Source: Buddleja alternifolia (lineage: Eukaryota > Streptophyta > Magnoliopsida > Lamiales > Scrophulariaceae). From it: a stretch of DNA of 64,000 nt. Position 1 is the first letter of the stretch, and each line of letters opens with the position of its first letter. The notes under the pieces are model-generated. The model saw nothing but the letters and a program-made list of their open reading frames with translations, ran no database searches and was not told the origin of the DNA. Both the position numbers and the translations under genes were made by a program. The stretch covers positions 5,118,046 to 5,182,045 of the forward strand of contig CM033393.1 in NCBI GenBank assembly GCA_019426215.1, given 5' to 3'. Positions 35,096 through 48,477 of this stretch are shown here, in pieces.

Positions 35096-36404
35096 TTAGA
35101 ACCTTCTCGGATCCTTTTGTCTCTTTGATTTTTTGTGAACCTTTTGTCCGCCAGCCTCCGTTCTAATCGTTTTAACTCTTCCAGGCCTTTTGACGTAGTC
35201 AGGATGTACCACCCGAATGGCCTGTATTTCAGCAGGAATGTTCCAATTGGATATACTAGAAACAAGGTATATGGTTCTGTCATACGCCATTGCCCATGAA
35301 AATTTCGTGTAGAATTCCGAACATAGAGATTCCAATTCTTCGCCGTCGGCAGAAAATTTTGAAAATGCTGCTATAGCGGGCACACAAGGGATCAAGTCAA
35401 TGTCGAAAACTCGGCAACTACATGTTTTATTCCAGAGGTCAACATAGAATTGATCAGAATCCAAAGTCAAGCATCTGAAAACATATTCACGTGTCATCTT
35501 ATTTATTTCATCGACTCTAAAGAAACTGGCATCGTGTTTCCTTGCATGCAATGTTGTTTCAACTTCTGGAGTAAGGACTTGTGACGATCCACCCTCTAAT
35601 GCTTCATTGCGGTGGTTATTATACCACCTAGATATTAACTTCACAATCTCATCCAACATAATTACCACCGGAAGAGTTCTAGCTTTAACCAATACAGCAT
35701 TAATGGACTCAACTCCGTTGGAAGTCAAAATATTGTATCATGAACATTTAAAGAAGCACCTGGCCCAACGCTCCTTTATAAGGAGTAATTCTCGCATATA
35801 TTCATGATACTTGACAGATGTAGGAGGTTGCCTTTTTGTTAGGTCATCAAAACATTTATCAAACTCTTGAACAGTATATGCTTCAGTGCAACCTATGAAC
35901 TTTGACACCACACTGTCCCGATGTTCATTTCTATTTTTACTGCCCCTGCCTGTACTAACGCGAGTCCTAATATTTTGAGAGATATGATAAGCACAATATC
36001 CATGTGAAGCCCTAAGATACACTGTCTCAACTAATTTTAAGATGCTCGCGTTTCTGTCTGAAATGATGACCAGATCTTCAGAATCTGGTATGACCTCCAT
36101 AAGCTTCTCCAAGAACCATTTTCAAGTCAAATCACTTTTATTTTTCACTACACCAAACGCAAGGGGGTATTGATGTTTGTTCATCTTGGGCAGTGCTAAC
36201 TAATAACACACCCTTGTATTTGGTCTTTAAGTGTGTGCCATCAATAACTAATAACGCATGCTCCTAATGCAAAAAATAAAGACACAAACTTGTCATCCGC
36301 ATCTTTAACACAGTGAGTAATTGTACCAGGATTCATCTCCTTCAACACATGCAAAAAACTCGGAATTTTAGCATAACTCTCAGCCGGATCACCCATGAGA
36401 GTAC
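35096..36404 (-). pseudogene. MULE (mudrA-like) transposase, C-terminal part
   Basis: This is the 3' part of a Mutator-like transposase. It contains STLMGDPAESYAKIPSFLHV, the DDE-type catalytic region (LVIISDRNASILKLVETVY; GYCAYHISQNIRT), a helical region (ERWARCFFK; TSNGVESINAVLVKARTLPV), and a SWIM-like zinc finger TCSCRVFDIDLIPC in which the final CxH is damaged (CVPA). A basic tail ends KRQKDPRRF. In-frame stops lie near 35737, 36115 and 36240. Its upstream half resumes at 46354, because an Athila-like element inserted at AGTAC (36400-36404). Clearly inactive. Confidence 0.85.
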
Positions 36405-37920
36405 TGATAAGTGCAATATTTATATATTTTATTACCTCTATCTTTAGCATTTTATTGTGATTATATGGCCATTGGAACTGATTTTATCTCATTTTGTGAT
36501 TTGGGCAAGATTTGAAGTGCAAAATATCAATTTCAATCAAAATGACAGATTTGGCGATGTTTCGGAAATACTGATATATCTGGAGATGCAGACATTAGTT
36601 TCTATTGAATTTTATCTAGTTGGAAAGCTAAGACAAAGGCCTATATTTCTTATGAATAAGTCCAGACCCAGTTCGGAAGTTTAAGGGCTCGAAAGTGTTG
36701 AAGAATTTAATGAAGATTTCTGTTCTGGACTGGACTGGAATGCGAAGCTTTGGTGAAAAATTCATAACTAGAGTTATGTGTCTTGGATTCAGTCAAGGCC
36801 AGTTGGAAATGAAATCTAACACATAAAGCTACAAATGTCTAGAAGGAGTCAAAGTCAGATTCGATGAGTAGAGGCGACAAATCAGAATGTAAAGGAAAGA
36901 ATATATTCTCCTTGCTTTGATGTTAAAGAGAAAAATATATTCTCCATGCTTTGATGTTAAAGGGAAGAATATATTCTCCATGCTTTGATATTAAAGGGAA
37001 GAATATATTCTCCATGTCTTGATAAAGGAAGAGAGAATATATTCTCTCTATGATTATGTCATCTTTTCATTGCCTATATATATGTCTTGCAAGAGTTGAA
37101 GTAGAACAACAAAAACAAGAAGAAAACAAAGAGAAGAGAGTTAGAAAAATAGTATTTTCAAGTTTTATGCTTACAATTATGAGTAGCTAAGTTTTTCTTT
37201 CGATTTAAGGGAGTTCATTTTGATTCACATGTTGTGAGACACGGAGCTTCATCTATCTATCTACGGTTTGATTATCTTTTGTTTCTTATTCTTAATGTTC
37301 ATGCTTGTTTAGATAATAATCTAAGGTGCACATTAGTTGATTATCTATTACAATCTATTGCTAACAAATCTTCATAATCCGTAATTGTTATGTTTGATTT
37401 GTGCATGTAGCAATTAGGTTTTCATGATTAGGATCCCAATTTTCGTTGATAACCTAAGGGAAACATTAGAGTAAATTAAATAGTTGGCGCTTGCTTAAAC
37501 TATTGTTTATCCTTAGTCGCTTCTAATTCGTTATGCTATTATTAACATGATTAGGATTGCTTAATACCGTGTCAGTTGATAATAAGAATTTAACCGGGTG
37601 CTGGGCTTTGGTTAATGATATACGGAAGTTAATAGGGATATAAATAGCGGGTTATTTATGTTCTTGGCTAAGTAATCAAAGAATAGATAGTATTTTAGTT
37701 GTCTATGATCAACTTGAATTGAAGAACGAACTATCCTTGAATCGATGCTTTACATTTATTGAACTTCCTATTTAATTCCTGTCATTATTAATTCATCAAA
37801 CAAACCTCCCCATTGAATATTATTTTGATCAACCAATCTCTAGGGTTCGACCTGGACTTACGAGTACTACAAATTCTTGTGAGAACAGTAATTATATATT
37901 GGTGCATTCGACACGTACCA
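36405..37920 (+). repeat. 5' LTR of the Athila-like element
   Basis: A 1516-bp LTR starting TGATAAGTGCAATATT and ending ACACGTACCA. It contains a short tandem repeat of about 34 bp built on GAATATATTCTCCATGCTTT (about 36900-37040), one unit more than in the 3' LTR. TATATATATG at 37075 is a possible TATA region. Confidence 0.93.
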
Positions 37921-37925
37921 AATTT

Positions 37926-37943
37926 TGGCGCCGTTGCCGGGGA
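37926..37943 (+). other. Primer-binding site (tRNA-Asp type)
   Basis: TGGCGCCGTTGCCGGGGA begins five bases after the 5' LTR. It is complementary to the 3' end of plant tRNA-Asp, the primer typical of Athila elements. Confidence 0.85.
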
Positions 37944-38287
37944 TTAGTTTTCGGTCAAAATTTTATTTTATTCTAATTATTATTGTAATATATATAGGCT
38001 GTTAGATTTATATATTTCTTAGTTTTAAGTTTTGTTGACTAGTTTGTGCATTGAAAAAAAAAACACTATTTTTCGAATTCGGCCACGAACTCTATATCAA
38101 TCTTGAAGGAAACGTCGTTTTAAAAACAACTCAGCATACTTTAGTACGCTGAGCACCAGCCTCTCGGGCCCAAATTCCATCGTTTACTAGTTGTTTTTTG
38201 CGTTTTTGTGTTTTCAGTCGGTTTTTAAGTTTTATTTTTATTTGTTTTCGATATTTCTATACTTTACCTTGTTAGTTTTTGTGTTTT

Positions 38288-41200
38288 ATGACCTCTAAGA
38301 GCCAGGAAATTGATCCAGAGATTGAAAGAACGTTCCACAGATTAAGAAGAGAGGCTAAACGGGCAATTGAAGAGCAAAACTCAATACCTGAAGAGTCAAT
38401 CCCTTCTCCAATAGGAAGCACCGAATCTCTGCACCTGTTTTCAAGTGATTCAGACGAAGAGGAAGTCATGACAGCCAACAATAGGACTCTAAAGGAGATG
38501 GCTGCTCCAAATTTTAATCAACAACTTTTATGCATTGAATACGCTACTTTAGATGTTGCTTTTGAATTGAAATCTGGATTGATTCACTTATTACCTAAAT
38601 TTCGTGGTCTTGCAGGAGAGGATCCAAATAAACATCTGAAGGAGTTCCATGTTGTTTGTTCAAGCATGAGACCAACTGGAGTGTCCGAGGAGCAGATTAA
38701 ATTGAGAGCTTTTCCATTCTCCTTAGCTGATGATGCAAAGGATTGGCTCTATTATTTACCGTCGGGGACGATAACAACATGGAATGAAGTGAAGAGGCTA
38801 TTTTTGGAAAAGTACTTCCCAGCTTCAAGGGCTGCCAACATAAGAAAAGAAATTTTTGGCATAAGGCAGTACAATGAAGAGTCATTATACGAATACTGGG
38901 AGCGTTTTAAGAAGTTGTGTGCAAGCTGCCCCCACCACCAAATAAGTGAGCAATTGTTAATTCAATATTTTTATGAAGGCTTACTGTATATGGACAGGAA
39001 CATGATTGATGCAGCGAGTGGAGGAGCGTTAGTAGATAAAACCCCCACAGCTGCCAGAAATTTGATTTCCAATATGGCGGCAAATTCACAGCAATTTGGC
39101 ATGAGGTTGGACCACACACCTAAAGCAGTTAATGAGGTAAGTACATCTAACCTTGGGCATCAAATTTCTGAGTTAACGTCATTAGTTCGTCAGATGGCGG
39201 TAGGAAATATGCAAGTAGCGAAGGTATGTGGTATTTGTTCAGTTACAGGACACCCCACTGATGCGTGTCCTACATTGCAAGAAGAAACGAACCAGCAAGC
39301 CAATGCCATTGGAGGATTCCCAGGTCAGCAACAAAGAAAGTACGATCCTTATTCCAATTCATACAATCCAGGCTGGCGAGATCCCCCCAATCTCAGTTAT
39401 GGAAATCAAGTTGGACAAAATCGTTATCAAAATTCTTTCCAGCCTCGACAACAACATCAAACGAATCAATCTTCGAATTCAGGTATGGCTTTAGATGAAA
39501 TTGTTAAAGCTCTCGCTAACAATACCCAACAATTTCAACAGGAAACAAGAAACAACATCCAAAATTTAGAGAAACAGATAAGTCAGTTAGCAACTTCGAT
39601 GAGCAAGATGGAAGCTCAAGGTTCGGGCAAATTACCCTCCCAAACAATCATAAATCCTAGAGAGAATGCCAGTGTAGTAACTTTGCGGAGTGGAAAAGAA
39701 ATTCAGAGCCCAACTCAAAGTGTGCCGGAAGAAGAAAAATCCACAGAAGCTAAAATTAGTCTCGAAGCTCCTAAGGTAAGTTTTCCTTCAAACATGCATA
39801 ATTCCACTAACACTGTTCCTGTTTCCATCCCCTTTCCGAGCAGGTTAAGTAAATCCAAGAAACAAAATGAAGAGAAGGAGATATTGGAGACATTCAGGAA
39901 GGTAGCAGTAAACATTCCACTGCTTGATGCTATTAGTCAGATTCCGAGATATGCGAAATTCCTTAAGGAGCTATGCACCACGAAGAGGAAGCTACGAGGA
40001 GACGAAAAGATTAAAGTGGATGAAAATGTGTCTGCAATAATCCAGCGAAAACTGCCACCTAAGTGTAAGGATCCAGGTACGTTTACTATCCCTTGTGTGA
40101 TTGGTAATAATAGATTTGAACGTGCCATGTTAGATTTAGGTGCATCAATTAACGTCATGCCTTATTCAATTTATGCATCTCTTAATTTGGGTCCCTTGAA
40201 ACAAACTGGTGTTATTATACAATTGGCGGATCGATCTAATGCATACCCCGTGGGGTTGCTTGAGGATGTGTTAGTGCAGGTGAATGAATTAATCTTTCCA
40301 GCTGATTTTTACGTTCTGAATATGGAAGATAATGGATCCCCAAATCCAGCCCCGATCCTCCTAGGACGCCCCTTCCTCAAAACAGCAAGAACAAAGATTG
40401 ATGCTCATGATGGCACTTTATCAATGGAGTTCGATGGGCAGATTGTCAAATTTAGCATATTCGAATCCATGAGGTATCCCCCTGATGTGAATTCAGTTTA
40501 TTCTATTGATATTATTGATGTGTTAGCCCAGGAAGTTTTTGAGAAAAATCAAGTGGATGCATTGGAAGTAGTACTCAGTCATGGTTTATGGCAATTCGGG
40601 GAACATCTGAATTTTAGTGATGAAGTTGAAGAGATGATTATGGCTTTGCAGTCCTTACCACCAGCCCTTAGCAGGTATAATGTGTCAAAAATTGAATTAT
40701 CATTTAATCACACAAAATTGCTGCCATCTGTGTTGCAGGCACCGAATTTAGAACTTAAGCCCTTACCCGACCATCTGAAGTATGCGTACTTCGGGGAGAC
40801 TGAGACCTTGCCAGTAATAATTGCAAAGAATCTGACTATGGTGCAAGAGGAAAGACTTGTTAGAATACTTCGAGATCATAAGACAGCAATTGGGTGGACT
40901 ATAGCTGACATTAAGGGAATTAGTCCTTCCATGTGCATGCACCGAATTTTGTTAGAGGATGACTCGAAACCAAGCAGAGAGGCTCAAAGGAGGCTGAATC
41001 CATTGATGATAGATGTAGTAAAGAAAGAAATCCTGAAGTTGTTGGATGCAGGAGTTATTTACCCAATATCAGACAGCAAGTGGGTGAGTCCTGTTCAGGC
41101 TGTACCAAAAAAATCTGGAGTGACGATAGTGCAGAACCATAATAATGAGCTAGTTCCTACGAGGATTCAAAGTGGGTGGCGTGTTTGCATTGATTACCGC

Positions 41201-43648
41201 AAACTGAATGCAGCAACAAGAAAGGACCATTTTCCTTTACCTTTTATTGACCAAATGCTTGAGCGATTAGCTGGTAAATCTCATTATTGTTTTCTTGATG
41301 GTTATTCAGGTTATAACCAGATTGTGATTGCTCCTGAAGACTAAGAGAAAACCACATTCACGTGTCCGTTTGGAACATTTGCTTATCGGAGGATGCCGTT
41401 TGGACTTTGCAATGCACCAGCCACTTTTCAGCGCTGCATGATAAGTATTTTCTCTGATTTGATCGAAAAGTACATTGAAGTTTTTATGGATGATTTTACT
41501 GTGCATGGGCATTCATTTGATTCTTGTCTTGAAAATTTATCTCGTGTGCTTGATCGTTGCATTGACACAAATCTTGTTTTGAATTTTGAAAAATGTCATT
41601 TTATGGTAGAACAAGGGATTGTATTAGGACATGTTATTTCATGTAGGGGTATTGAGGTAGATAAAGCTAAGGTAGATTTAATTGTGAACTTACCCTACCC
41701 CACATGTGTGAGGGATGTGCGATCTTTCCTTGGCCATGCAGGTTTTTATCGTAGATTCATCAAGGATTTTTCGAAGATTGCATTGCCTCCATCCAAGTTG
41801 CTACAACAAGATGTGATTTTCGAATTCACCCAAGACTGCAAGGATGCTTTTGATAAACTGAAATCAGCGTTAACCACTGCACCTTTAATGCAACCACCAG
41901 ATTGGTCTCTTCCATTTGAAATAATGTGTGATGCGAGTAATTATGCAATGGGAGCAGTTTTAGGACAACGAGTTGGCAAACAACCTCATGTGATCCATTA
42001 TGCTTCCCGGACCCTTAACGCGGCTCAGTGCAATTATTCAACTACTGAAAAAGAACTTTTGTCTATTGTTTTTGCTTTAGATAAATTTCGTTCTTATCTA
42101 CTTGGATCTAAAGTGATTGTATTTTCTGATCATGCAGCTTTAAGACATCTTTTGGCGAAGAAAGAATCAAAACCAAGGTTAATGAGATGGATTTTTCTTC
42201 TTCAAGAATTTGATTTGGAGATTAAAGATAAAAAGGGGGCTGAAAATTTGGTGGCAGATCATTTGAGTCGATTAGTGCGAAAAGAAAATCTGGTGCCACT
42301 ACAAGAATTCTTTCCGGATGAGCAATTGTTTGCTCTGCAAGGTATGGTTCCTTGGTTTGCTGATTTAGTGAATTATTTAGTTTCTAGAACTTTACCTAGT
42401 GATTTGAGTAGAGATAAGAAAGATAAAATTAAGAGTGAGGCAAAATATTATGTGTGGGATGATCCATACTTGTGGAAGTTTTGTTCCGATCAAATTATTA
42501 GGAGATGTGTGCTTGATTCTGAATTAGAGTCTGTCTTGAAATTTTGTCATGCTTATGCGTGCGGTGGTCATTTTAGACCTAAGAGAACTGCTAGAAAAGT
42601 GTTAGATAGTGGTTTTTATTGGCCTACTTTATTTCGTGATGCTTATGTCATGTGTAAAAATTGTGAACAATGTCAAAGGACTGGGAATTTAAGTCATAGG
42701 AATGAAATGCTTCAAACGCCCATACTTGTTTGTGAGATTTTTTATATATGGGGTATTGATTTTATGGGACCTTTTCCTTCCTCCTTTGGTTTTGTTTATA
42801 TCTTACTTGCGGTTGATTATGTTTCGAAGTGGGTGGAAGCTAAAGCCACCTAAACTGACGATTCTAAAGCTGTTGTAGGTTTTCTCAAGTCTAACATTTT
42901 TAGTAGGTTTGGCATACCAAAAGCATTGATAAGTGATCAGGGGTCCCATTTTTGTAACCGAGCTGTGGACACTTTGCTAAAAAAATATGGGGTGTTTCAT
43001 AAGACATCCACACCTTATCACCCTCAGACAAATGGGCAAACCGAGGTGTCCAATCGAGAAGTCAAGTCCATCTTGGAAAAAACTGTAAATACTAATCGAA
43101 AAGATTGGAGTCTTCGACTTGAAGATGCATTATGGGCGTACCGGACAGCCTATAAAACACCTATTGGGATGTCCCCATATAGGTTAGTCTTCGGTAAATC
43201 GTGTCATCTTCCGGTAGAATTGGAACACAAAGCGTTTTGGGCTGTAAAGAGTTGCAATTTAGATCCAGATCAAGCTGGTATACATAGAAAGTTGCAACTA
43301 CAAGAGTTAGAGGAGATTCGCCTTGATGCTTATGAGAATTTCCGAATTTACAAGGAGAAGACCAAGTGGTTTCATGACAAGATGATCTCTAGGAAAGAAT
43401 TTGTGATTGGACAAAAAGTGTTGCTTTACAACTCAAGACTCAAATTAATGCCTGGTAAGTTACGTTCTCGTTGGGTTGGACCTTTTGTTGTGATTAATGT
43501 ATTTTCTTATGGTGCAGTAGAGATTCAAAGCTTAGAAACTAACAAGTTGTTCAAGGTAAATGGACATAGACTTAAACCTTTCTATGAAGATTTCCAAGAG
43601 CATACAATTGAAGAAGTTTCATTGATCAATCCAACTTACTTGGATTAA
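38288..43648 (+). pseudogene. Athila-like gag-pol polyprotein with two nonsense codons
   Basis: One uninterrupted frame of about 1787 codons is broken only by TAA at 41342-41344 and TAA at 42851-42853, both one C-to-T change from CAA. Domains in order: gag (DAKDWLYYLPSGTITTWNEV), a short zinc-knuckle-like CGICSVTGHPTDAC, aspartic protease (MLDLGASINVMPYS), reverse transcriptase ([29 protein letters not shown]), RNase H ([35 protein letters not shown]), and integrase ([67 protein letters not shown]). No frameshift is present. The first stop lies inside RT, so the copy cannot make full pol. Confidence 0.9.
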
Positions 43649-44866
43649 AAGGCTGCAAAGTCGAGCCAACGACTTTAAAAAAAGGCGCTGCTTGGGAAGC
43701 AACCCAAGAGTGGCTGAACGACCACCATCAGATTTGCTTTCTTTTTCCCTGTCTCTTTTAATTTCGTTTGTTCATTTTTTTTTTATTTTCATTCTGTGTT
43801 GCATTGAGGACAATGCAGATTTTAAGTGTGGGGGAGATGGTTAGTTATTTGTTTTATGAGTTAAAAAAAAAAACAAAAAAATTCTTTATTGTGCAGCCAA
43901 GTAAGGTAGTGAAAAATTATTTCCCTTCATCAGTGGTTGATTGAAAAATAGACTAGATTCAATAGAGAAGTTAAGTAGTGTTAAAATTGTTATAATTGTT
44001 GAAGTACAGACTTTTAGAGAAATTCGTGTAAATTCGTAATTTAGCATAACTTTGTATGTGACTTTTGACTCACTGAAATTCCTTCAAATTCCTCAAGGTT
44101 AATCTGGTTGATAGTGATTTAAAGTAATAACGGATGAAATTCCTCGGTGTAAAGCTTGAGGCGTAAACTATGTAATGTTGAAGATATAATATAGCGCCTG
44201 GGATTATCTACACTGAAGGGATTAAGCCTGAGGAGTTTTCAAGCTTGATAACCTAAGACTATCTAGTCTGGGATCTATCGGCCCAAACCTGCTACTGTGT
44301 TGGAAATCTAATAGGGCTATTCAAAGTATGTCCAGAATGAAATGATCCGCTTGTTGAGTAACCGGGTGCATTCATGAATAATGTTTGTATTCGCGTCAAA
44401 AGACAAGTGTGTGCTTAATAATAATATATTGCTCATTTTAATTCATGCTTGAGGAAATATAAAGGGATGATGTTGAGTTAAATGTTGCATTAATAGTATT
44501 GCGGTTACAAAATGAAGTGAATTCTTGAGAAGTTTGTGTGAATGCAAGAGTAATGGTGGACACATGATTGACCTTTCTAGCAAATTTTGTTAATTTTTGG
44601 TTACGAATTGATGATGTTTGGAAAGAAAATTTCATGAACTTGCTTGTTTGTACATTGAGAGATTGATTTTGTGGGTATATCTTCTGCAAACCCTCACGAG
44701 ACTAAACTCGTCCACTAGGGGTAACCTAGGGGTTTAAAGGCTTGTTGCATATGCTAAATGCAACCGTGTTACCTACGAAAGTGGTTGGCTTTAGTTTTAG
44801 TTGTTTTTTTTCTAGTTTCTCTTTATCTTTGCCCGAGGACGTGCAAGAGCTAAGTGTGGGGGAATT
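43649..44866 (+). other. Non-coding 3' region of the Athila-like element with two purine tracts
   Basis: No envelope-like frame is present in this 1.2 kb. It begins with the family-typical GGCGCTGCTTGGGAAGCAAC (43684). AAGTGTGGGGGA occurs at 43825 and again at 44852, the second immediately before the 3' LTR as the polypurine tract. A duplicated internal polypurine tract may give a second plus-strand start. Confidence 0.75.
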
Positions 44867-46348
44867 TGATAAGTGCAATATTTATATATTTTATTACCTC
44901 TATATTTAGCATTTTATTGTGATTATATGGCCATTGGAACTGATTTTATCTCATTTTGTGATTTGGGCAAGATTTGAAGTGCAAAATATCAATTTCAATC
45001 AAAATGACAGATTTGGCGATGTTTCGGAAATACTGATATATCTGGAGATGCAGAAATTAGTTTCTATTGAATTTTATCTAGTTGGAAAGCTAAGACAAAG
45101 GCCTATATTTCTTATGAAGAAGTCCAGACCCAGTTCGGAAGTTTAAGGGCTCGAAAGTGTTGAAGAATTTAATGAAGATTTCTGTTCTGGACTGGACTGG
45201 AATGCGCAGCTTTGGTGAAAAATTCATAACTAGAGTTATGTGTCTTGGATTCAGTCAAGGCCAGTTGGAAATGAAAGCTAACACATAAAGCTACAAATGT
45301 CTAGAAGGAGTCAAAGTCAGATTCGATGAGTAGAGGCGACAAATCAGAATGTAAAGGAAAGAATATATTTTCCTTGCTTTGATGTTAAAGAGAAAAATAT
45401 ATTCTCCATGCTTTGATGTTAAAGGGAAGAATATATTCTCCATGTCTTGATAAAGGAAGAGAGAATATATTCTCTCTATGATTATGTCATCTTTTCATTG
45501 CCTATATATATGTCTTGCAAGAGTTGAAGTAGAACAACAAAAACAAGAAGAAAACAAAGAGAAGAGAGTTAGAAAAATAGTATTTTCAAGTTTTATGCTT
45601 ACAATTATGAGTAGCTAAGTTTTTCTTTCGATTCAAGGGAGTTCATTTTGATTCACATGTTGTGAGACACGGAGCTTCATCTATCTATCTACGGTTTGAT
45701 TATCTTTTGTTTCTTATTCTTAATGTTCATGCTTGTTTAGATAATAATCTAAGGTGCACATTAGTTGATTATCTATTACAATCTATTGCTAACAAATCTT
45801 CATAATCCGTAATTGTTATGTTTGATTTGTGCATGTAGCAATTAGGTTTTCATGATTAGGATCCCAATTTTCGTTGATAACCTAAGGGAAATATTAGAGT
45901 AAATTAAATAGTTGGCGCTTGCTTAAACTATTGTTTATCCTTAGTCGCTTCTAATTCGTTATGTTATTATTAACATGATTAGGATTGCTTAATACCGAGT
46001 CAGTTGATAATAAGAATTTAACCGGGTGCTGGGCTTTGGTTAATGATATACGAAAGTTAATAGGGATATAAATAGCTGGTTATTTATGTTCTTGGCTAAG
46101 TAATCAAAGAATAGATAGTATTTTAGGTGTCTATGATCAACTTGAATTGAAGAACGAACTATCCTTGAATCGATGCTTTACATTTATTGAACTTCCTATT
46201 TAATTCCTGTCATTATTAATTCATCAAACAAACCTCCCCATTGAATATTATTTTGATCAACCAATCTCTAGGGTTCGACCTGGACTTACGAGTACTACAA
46301 ATTCTTGTGAGAACAGTAATTATATTTTGGTGCATTCGACACATACCA
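44867..46348 (+). repeat. 3' LTR of the Athila-like element
   Basis: A 1482-bp LTR starting TGATAAGTGCAATATT and ending ACACATACCA, nearly identical to the 5' LTR but lacking one 34-bp unit of the internal repeat. The target duplication AGTAC follows at 46349. Confidence 0.93.
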
Positions 46349-46353
46349 AGTAC

Positions 46354-46728
46354 TTAAAGCTAATGCTTTACCCCGCAAAGCTATATGGTAAGAAACATCA
46401 ATGCCATCCTTTTGTCATAAGGTCAACTAGTGTCTTTAGCGGAGGTGTATCGTATTGACATGGATAATTCTTCAATAACATATCACAAACCATCCTTGCG
46501 CTACTCTTTTCTCCACTGTTATCCACTAAAGGTAAGCATGTGTAGATTTTATTATGAGAGCACAGGGTGAAAACATCTAACCCTCTGGTCGTTGCTGCAT
46601 GCAAACTCCAGTTACAATCCTCGACTCTAAACTTAAAAACAGTATGCGACCTTTGTTGTCTTAACTATCCTAAAATGGAAAGTTGCCTTGAACGAAGTAG
46701 CCACAACCAAATCCAACACCTCAGCTTT
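46354..46728 (-). pseudogene. MULE transposase, middle part (MuDR DNA-binding region)
   Basis: A short remnant between the Athila-like and Copia insertions. It encodes HTVFKFRVEDCNWSLHAATT, then TRGLDVFTLCSHNKIYTCLP and PPLKTLVDLMTKG, matching the zinc-binding MuDR region (CxxxCPWRLxA...HTC pattern, damaged). Frames must change once near 46600 and again near 46400; the second frame reads GIDVSYHIALRGKALALS and continues across the target site into the C-terminal piece. GCTTT at 46724-46728 is the Copia target duplication. Confidence 0.75.
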
Positions 46729-48237
46729 TGGTGGTCTCAAGTGGCATACGAAAGGGTCTAGAAGGAGGGGGGGGGTTGAATAGAACCTGAAGTCTTTTTC
46801 GACTTAAAAAAAATTTTCGTATCACTTTAGAAATTTGAACGCTTGGAAAGCTGAGCGCTTGGGTCAGACGCTTCAAAGTAGTTAACTTAGACTTAGTGAT
46901 TTCAGCACTTTACCAAAATAGGGCAACGCTTTAGATCGCTTAATCAGGGTTAGCACAGCGGAAATGATTTTTAGCGTTCTTTTAGATAATTTAATCGCTT
47001 TACAATTTTATTTGTCTTTTTCAGAATAATATAATGTGATGAATATAAGACAATAAAATATAAATGACACAATAAATTGTAAGGTTCACTGGGTGATGTA
47101 ATCCCAGCTACATCCTTCTTCTCCTATTTCACTTGGAGGAATTTACTATGATGATTATCAAAGAATCACACAAAAACTTCTACAAAATAGTAAAGGATGA
47201 AAATGATCTTGGGCTCCTTGATCACACAGACTTCAACACCAATGAAGATCGTCTTCTTCAAGCTTCTCTCACTCAGAAATACTGCCTGAAAGGTTTCAAC
47301 AACTTTTCTCCCTCAGATGAAAGGTTGAGATTTGTCACTAGGGTTTGTTTGTTTTAGAGAAGATCAAACAACTTGGAGTATCTCAGTTGGAGTTTGAATT
47401 TCTTCTTTGGGAGATATTTGAGATATTTGTGACTGTCTGGAATGTAGATAGAAAGCTTGAAAGGTTTTGGCTATGGGGTTTCTAAGCTTTTTCCGGAAAG
47501 AATGTACGTAAGATTTTTGGCAATAATTTCTCGTATATTCTTATTGTTATATGTTGGGTTTTTCTGGAGCAAGGTATTTATAGGCAATTTCTTGGGATAT
47601 GTCCGTTGGACACATGTAGAAGTGTGCCTTTCACGTGGCGCGTGATCATACCTAAAGTCTGACATTCCTGAAAATTTGCTGAATCCGATTGGATGGGAGC
47701 AGCTAAAACTCTGAAATTTCTGACAGTCTGGTCAAAAGGTGGCTTGTCCACAAGTCATAGTAGCTTATCACATTTAATGCTCTTATCAGGCATTTAATGC
47801 ATTTGAATTTATTTTCCGTTGGAAATAAATGTCCGTTGAATGATTGCATTTAAGTCCTTCATGACTTGAGGATTTATGTCAGGTGAATCTTACATCCATC
47901 GCCTGAGACAATTTGAGCGTTTGATCCATGTATCCTGAAATAGGTTCCTTTAGCGTTTGACGGACGCTAAGAGACAAATCTTCATCTCTGGTTGACTTCA
48001 GACGCTGGTCTTCAACTTCTTCTCTAATAGACTCACCTAGAATTCTACTAGTGATTCAGTTACTAAGACTTAGTCTAAAATCTACAAAGATAAAAAATTA
48101 CAAGCCTAAACAAAATTACAAACTTTCAAACGCTTAAACAATAATCTAAGGAAAGCATAAACTTACATTTTATTTGGGGTCTAACAATGAATCTTATCTT
48201 GTCATCATCAAAACATCTAACATGATAATTCCTAACA
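46729..48237 (-). repeat. 3' LTR of the Sirevirus-like element
   Basis: Starts TGTTAGGAATTATCATGTTA on the - strand and ends GACCACCA next to target duplication GCTTT. It contains a poly-G/C run near 46768. Short open frames here (for example 47133-47357) recur in the other LTR only because the LTR is duplicated. Confidence 0.92.
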
Positions 48238-48252
48238 ATTTCCCCCTTTTTG
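48238..48252 (-). other. Polypurine tract of the Sirevirus-like element
   Basis: On the - strand AAAAAGGGGGAAAT directly precedes the 3' LTR, the position required for the plus-strand primer. Similar purine runs occur on the - strand near 53590-53600 and 53522-53530, between pol and the third frame; Sireviruses often carry several such copies. Confidence 0.85.
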
Positions 48253-48477
48253 ATGATGTCAAGACTTTAACTTTTGTAGCTCTTTTATAATTTAAGAGTT
48301 ACTAAAGAGAAAAGCCCAAATGAATATAAGTTAGCGTTCAAAAAGTTAGTAAGGTTAGCTAAAGTTAAACTAGCTTCAACAAGATGTTTTAGCGATAAAT
48401 CATTCATATATTGAAAGAATAAACATACATGATTTATACTGAAAACAAAAGAAAAACGAGTACAATGAAAGATTCAT

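Larger units (their letters stand above)
36405..46348 (+). mobile_element. Athila-like Ty3/Gypsy LTR retrotransposon, nearly complete
   Basis: The 9944-bp element has two LTRs (36405-37920 and 44867-46348), a perfect 5-bp target duplication AGTAC (36400-36404 and 46349-46353), a tRNA-Asp-type primer-binding site, one long gag-pol frame, and a polypurine tract. By eye the LTRs differ at roughly 15 sites plus one 34-bp repeat unit, about 1%. At the grass rate of 1.3e-8 per site per year that means a few hundred thousand years (inference). RT motifs ([26 protein letters not shown]) and the DLGAS protease fit the non-chromovirus Athila/Tat group. It interrupts the MULE transposase gene. Confidence 0.93.

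Noticed and set aside
36457..36684. 75-codon frame repeated at 44919-45146
   Set aside because: Both copies are in the Athila-like LTRs; same reason as above.
38279..38287. Earlier start for the Athila-like gag at a TTG
   Set aside because: The first ATG at 38288 is the plausible start; TTG initiation is not expected in plant nuclear genes.
47133..47645. Small reading frames shared with 59616-60148
   Set aside because: They lie in the two LTRs of one Copia element, so conservation reflects LTR duplication, not coding.
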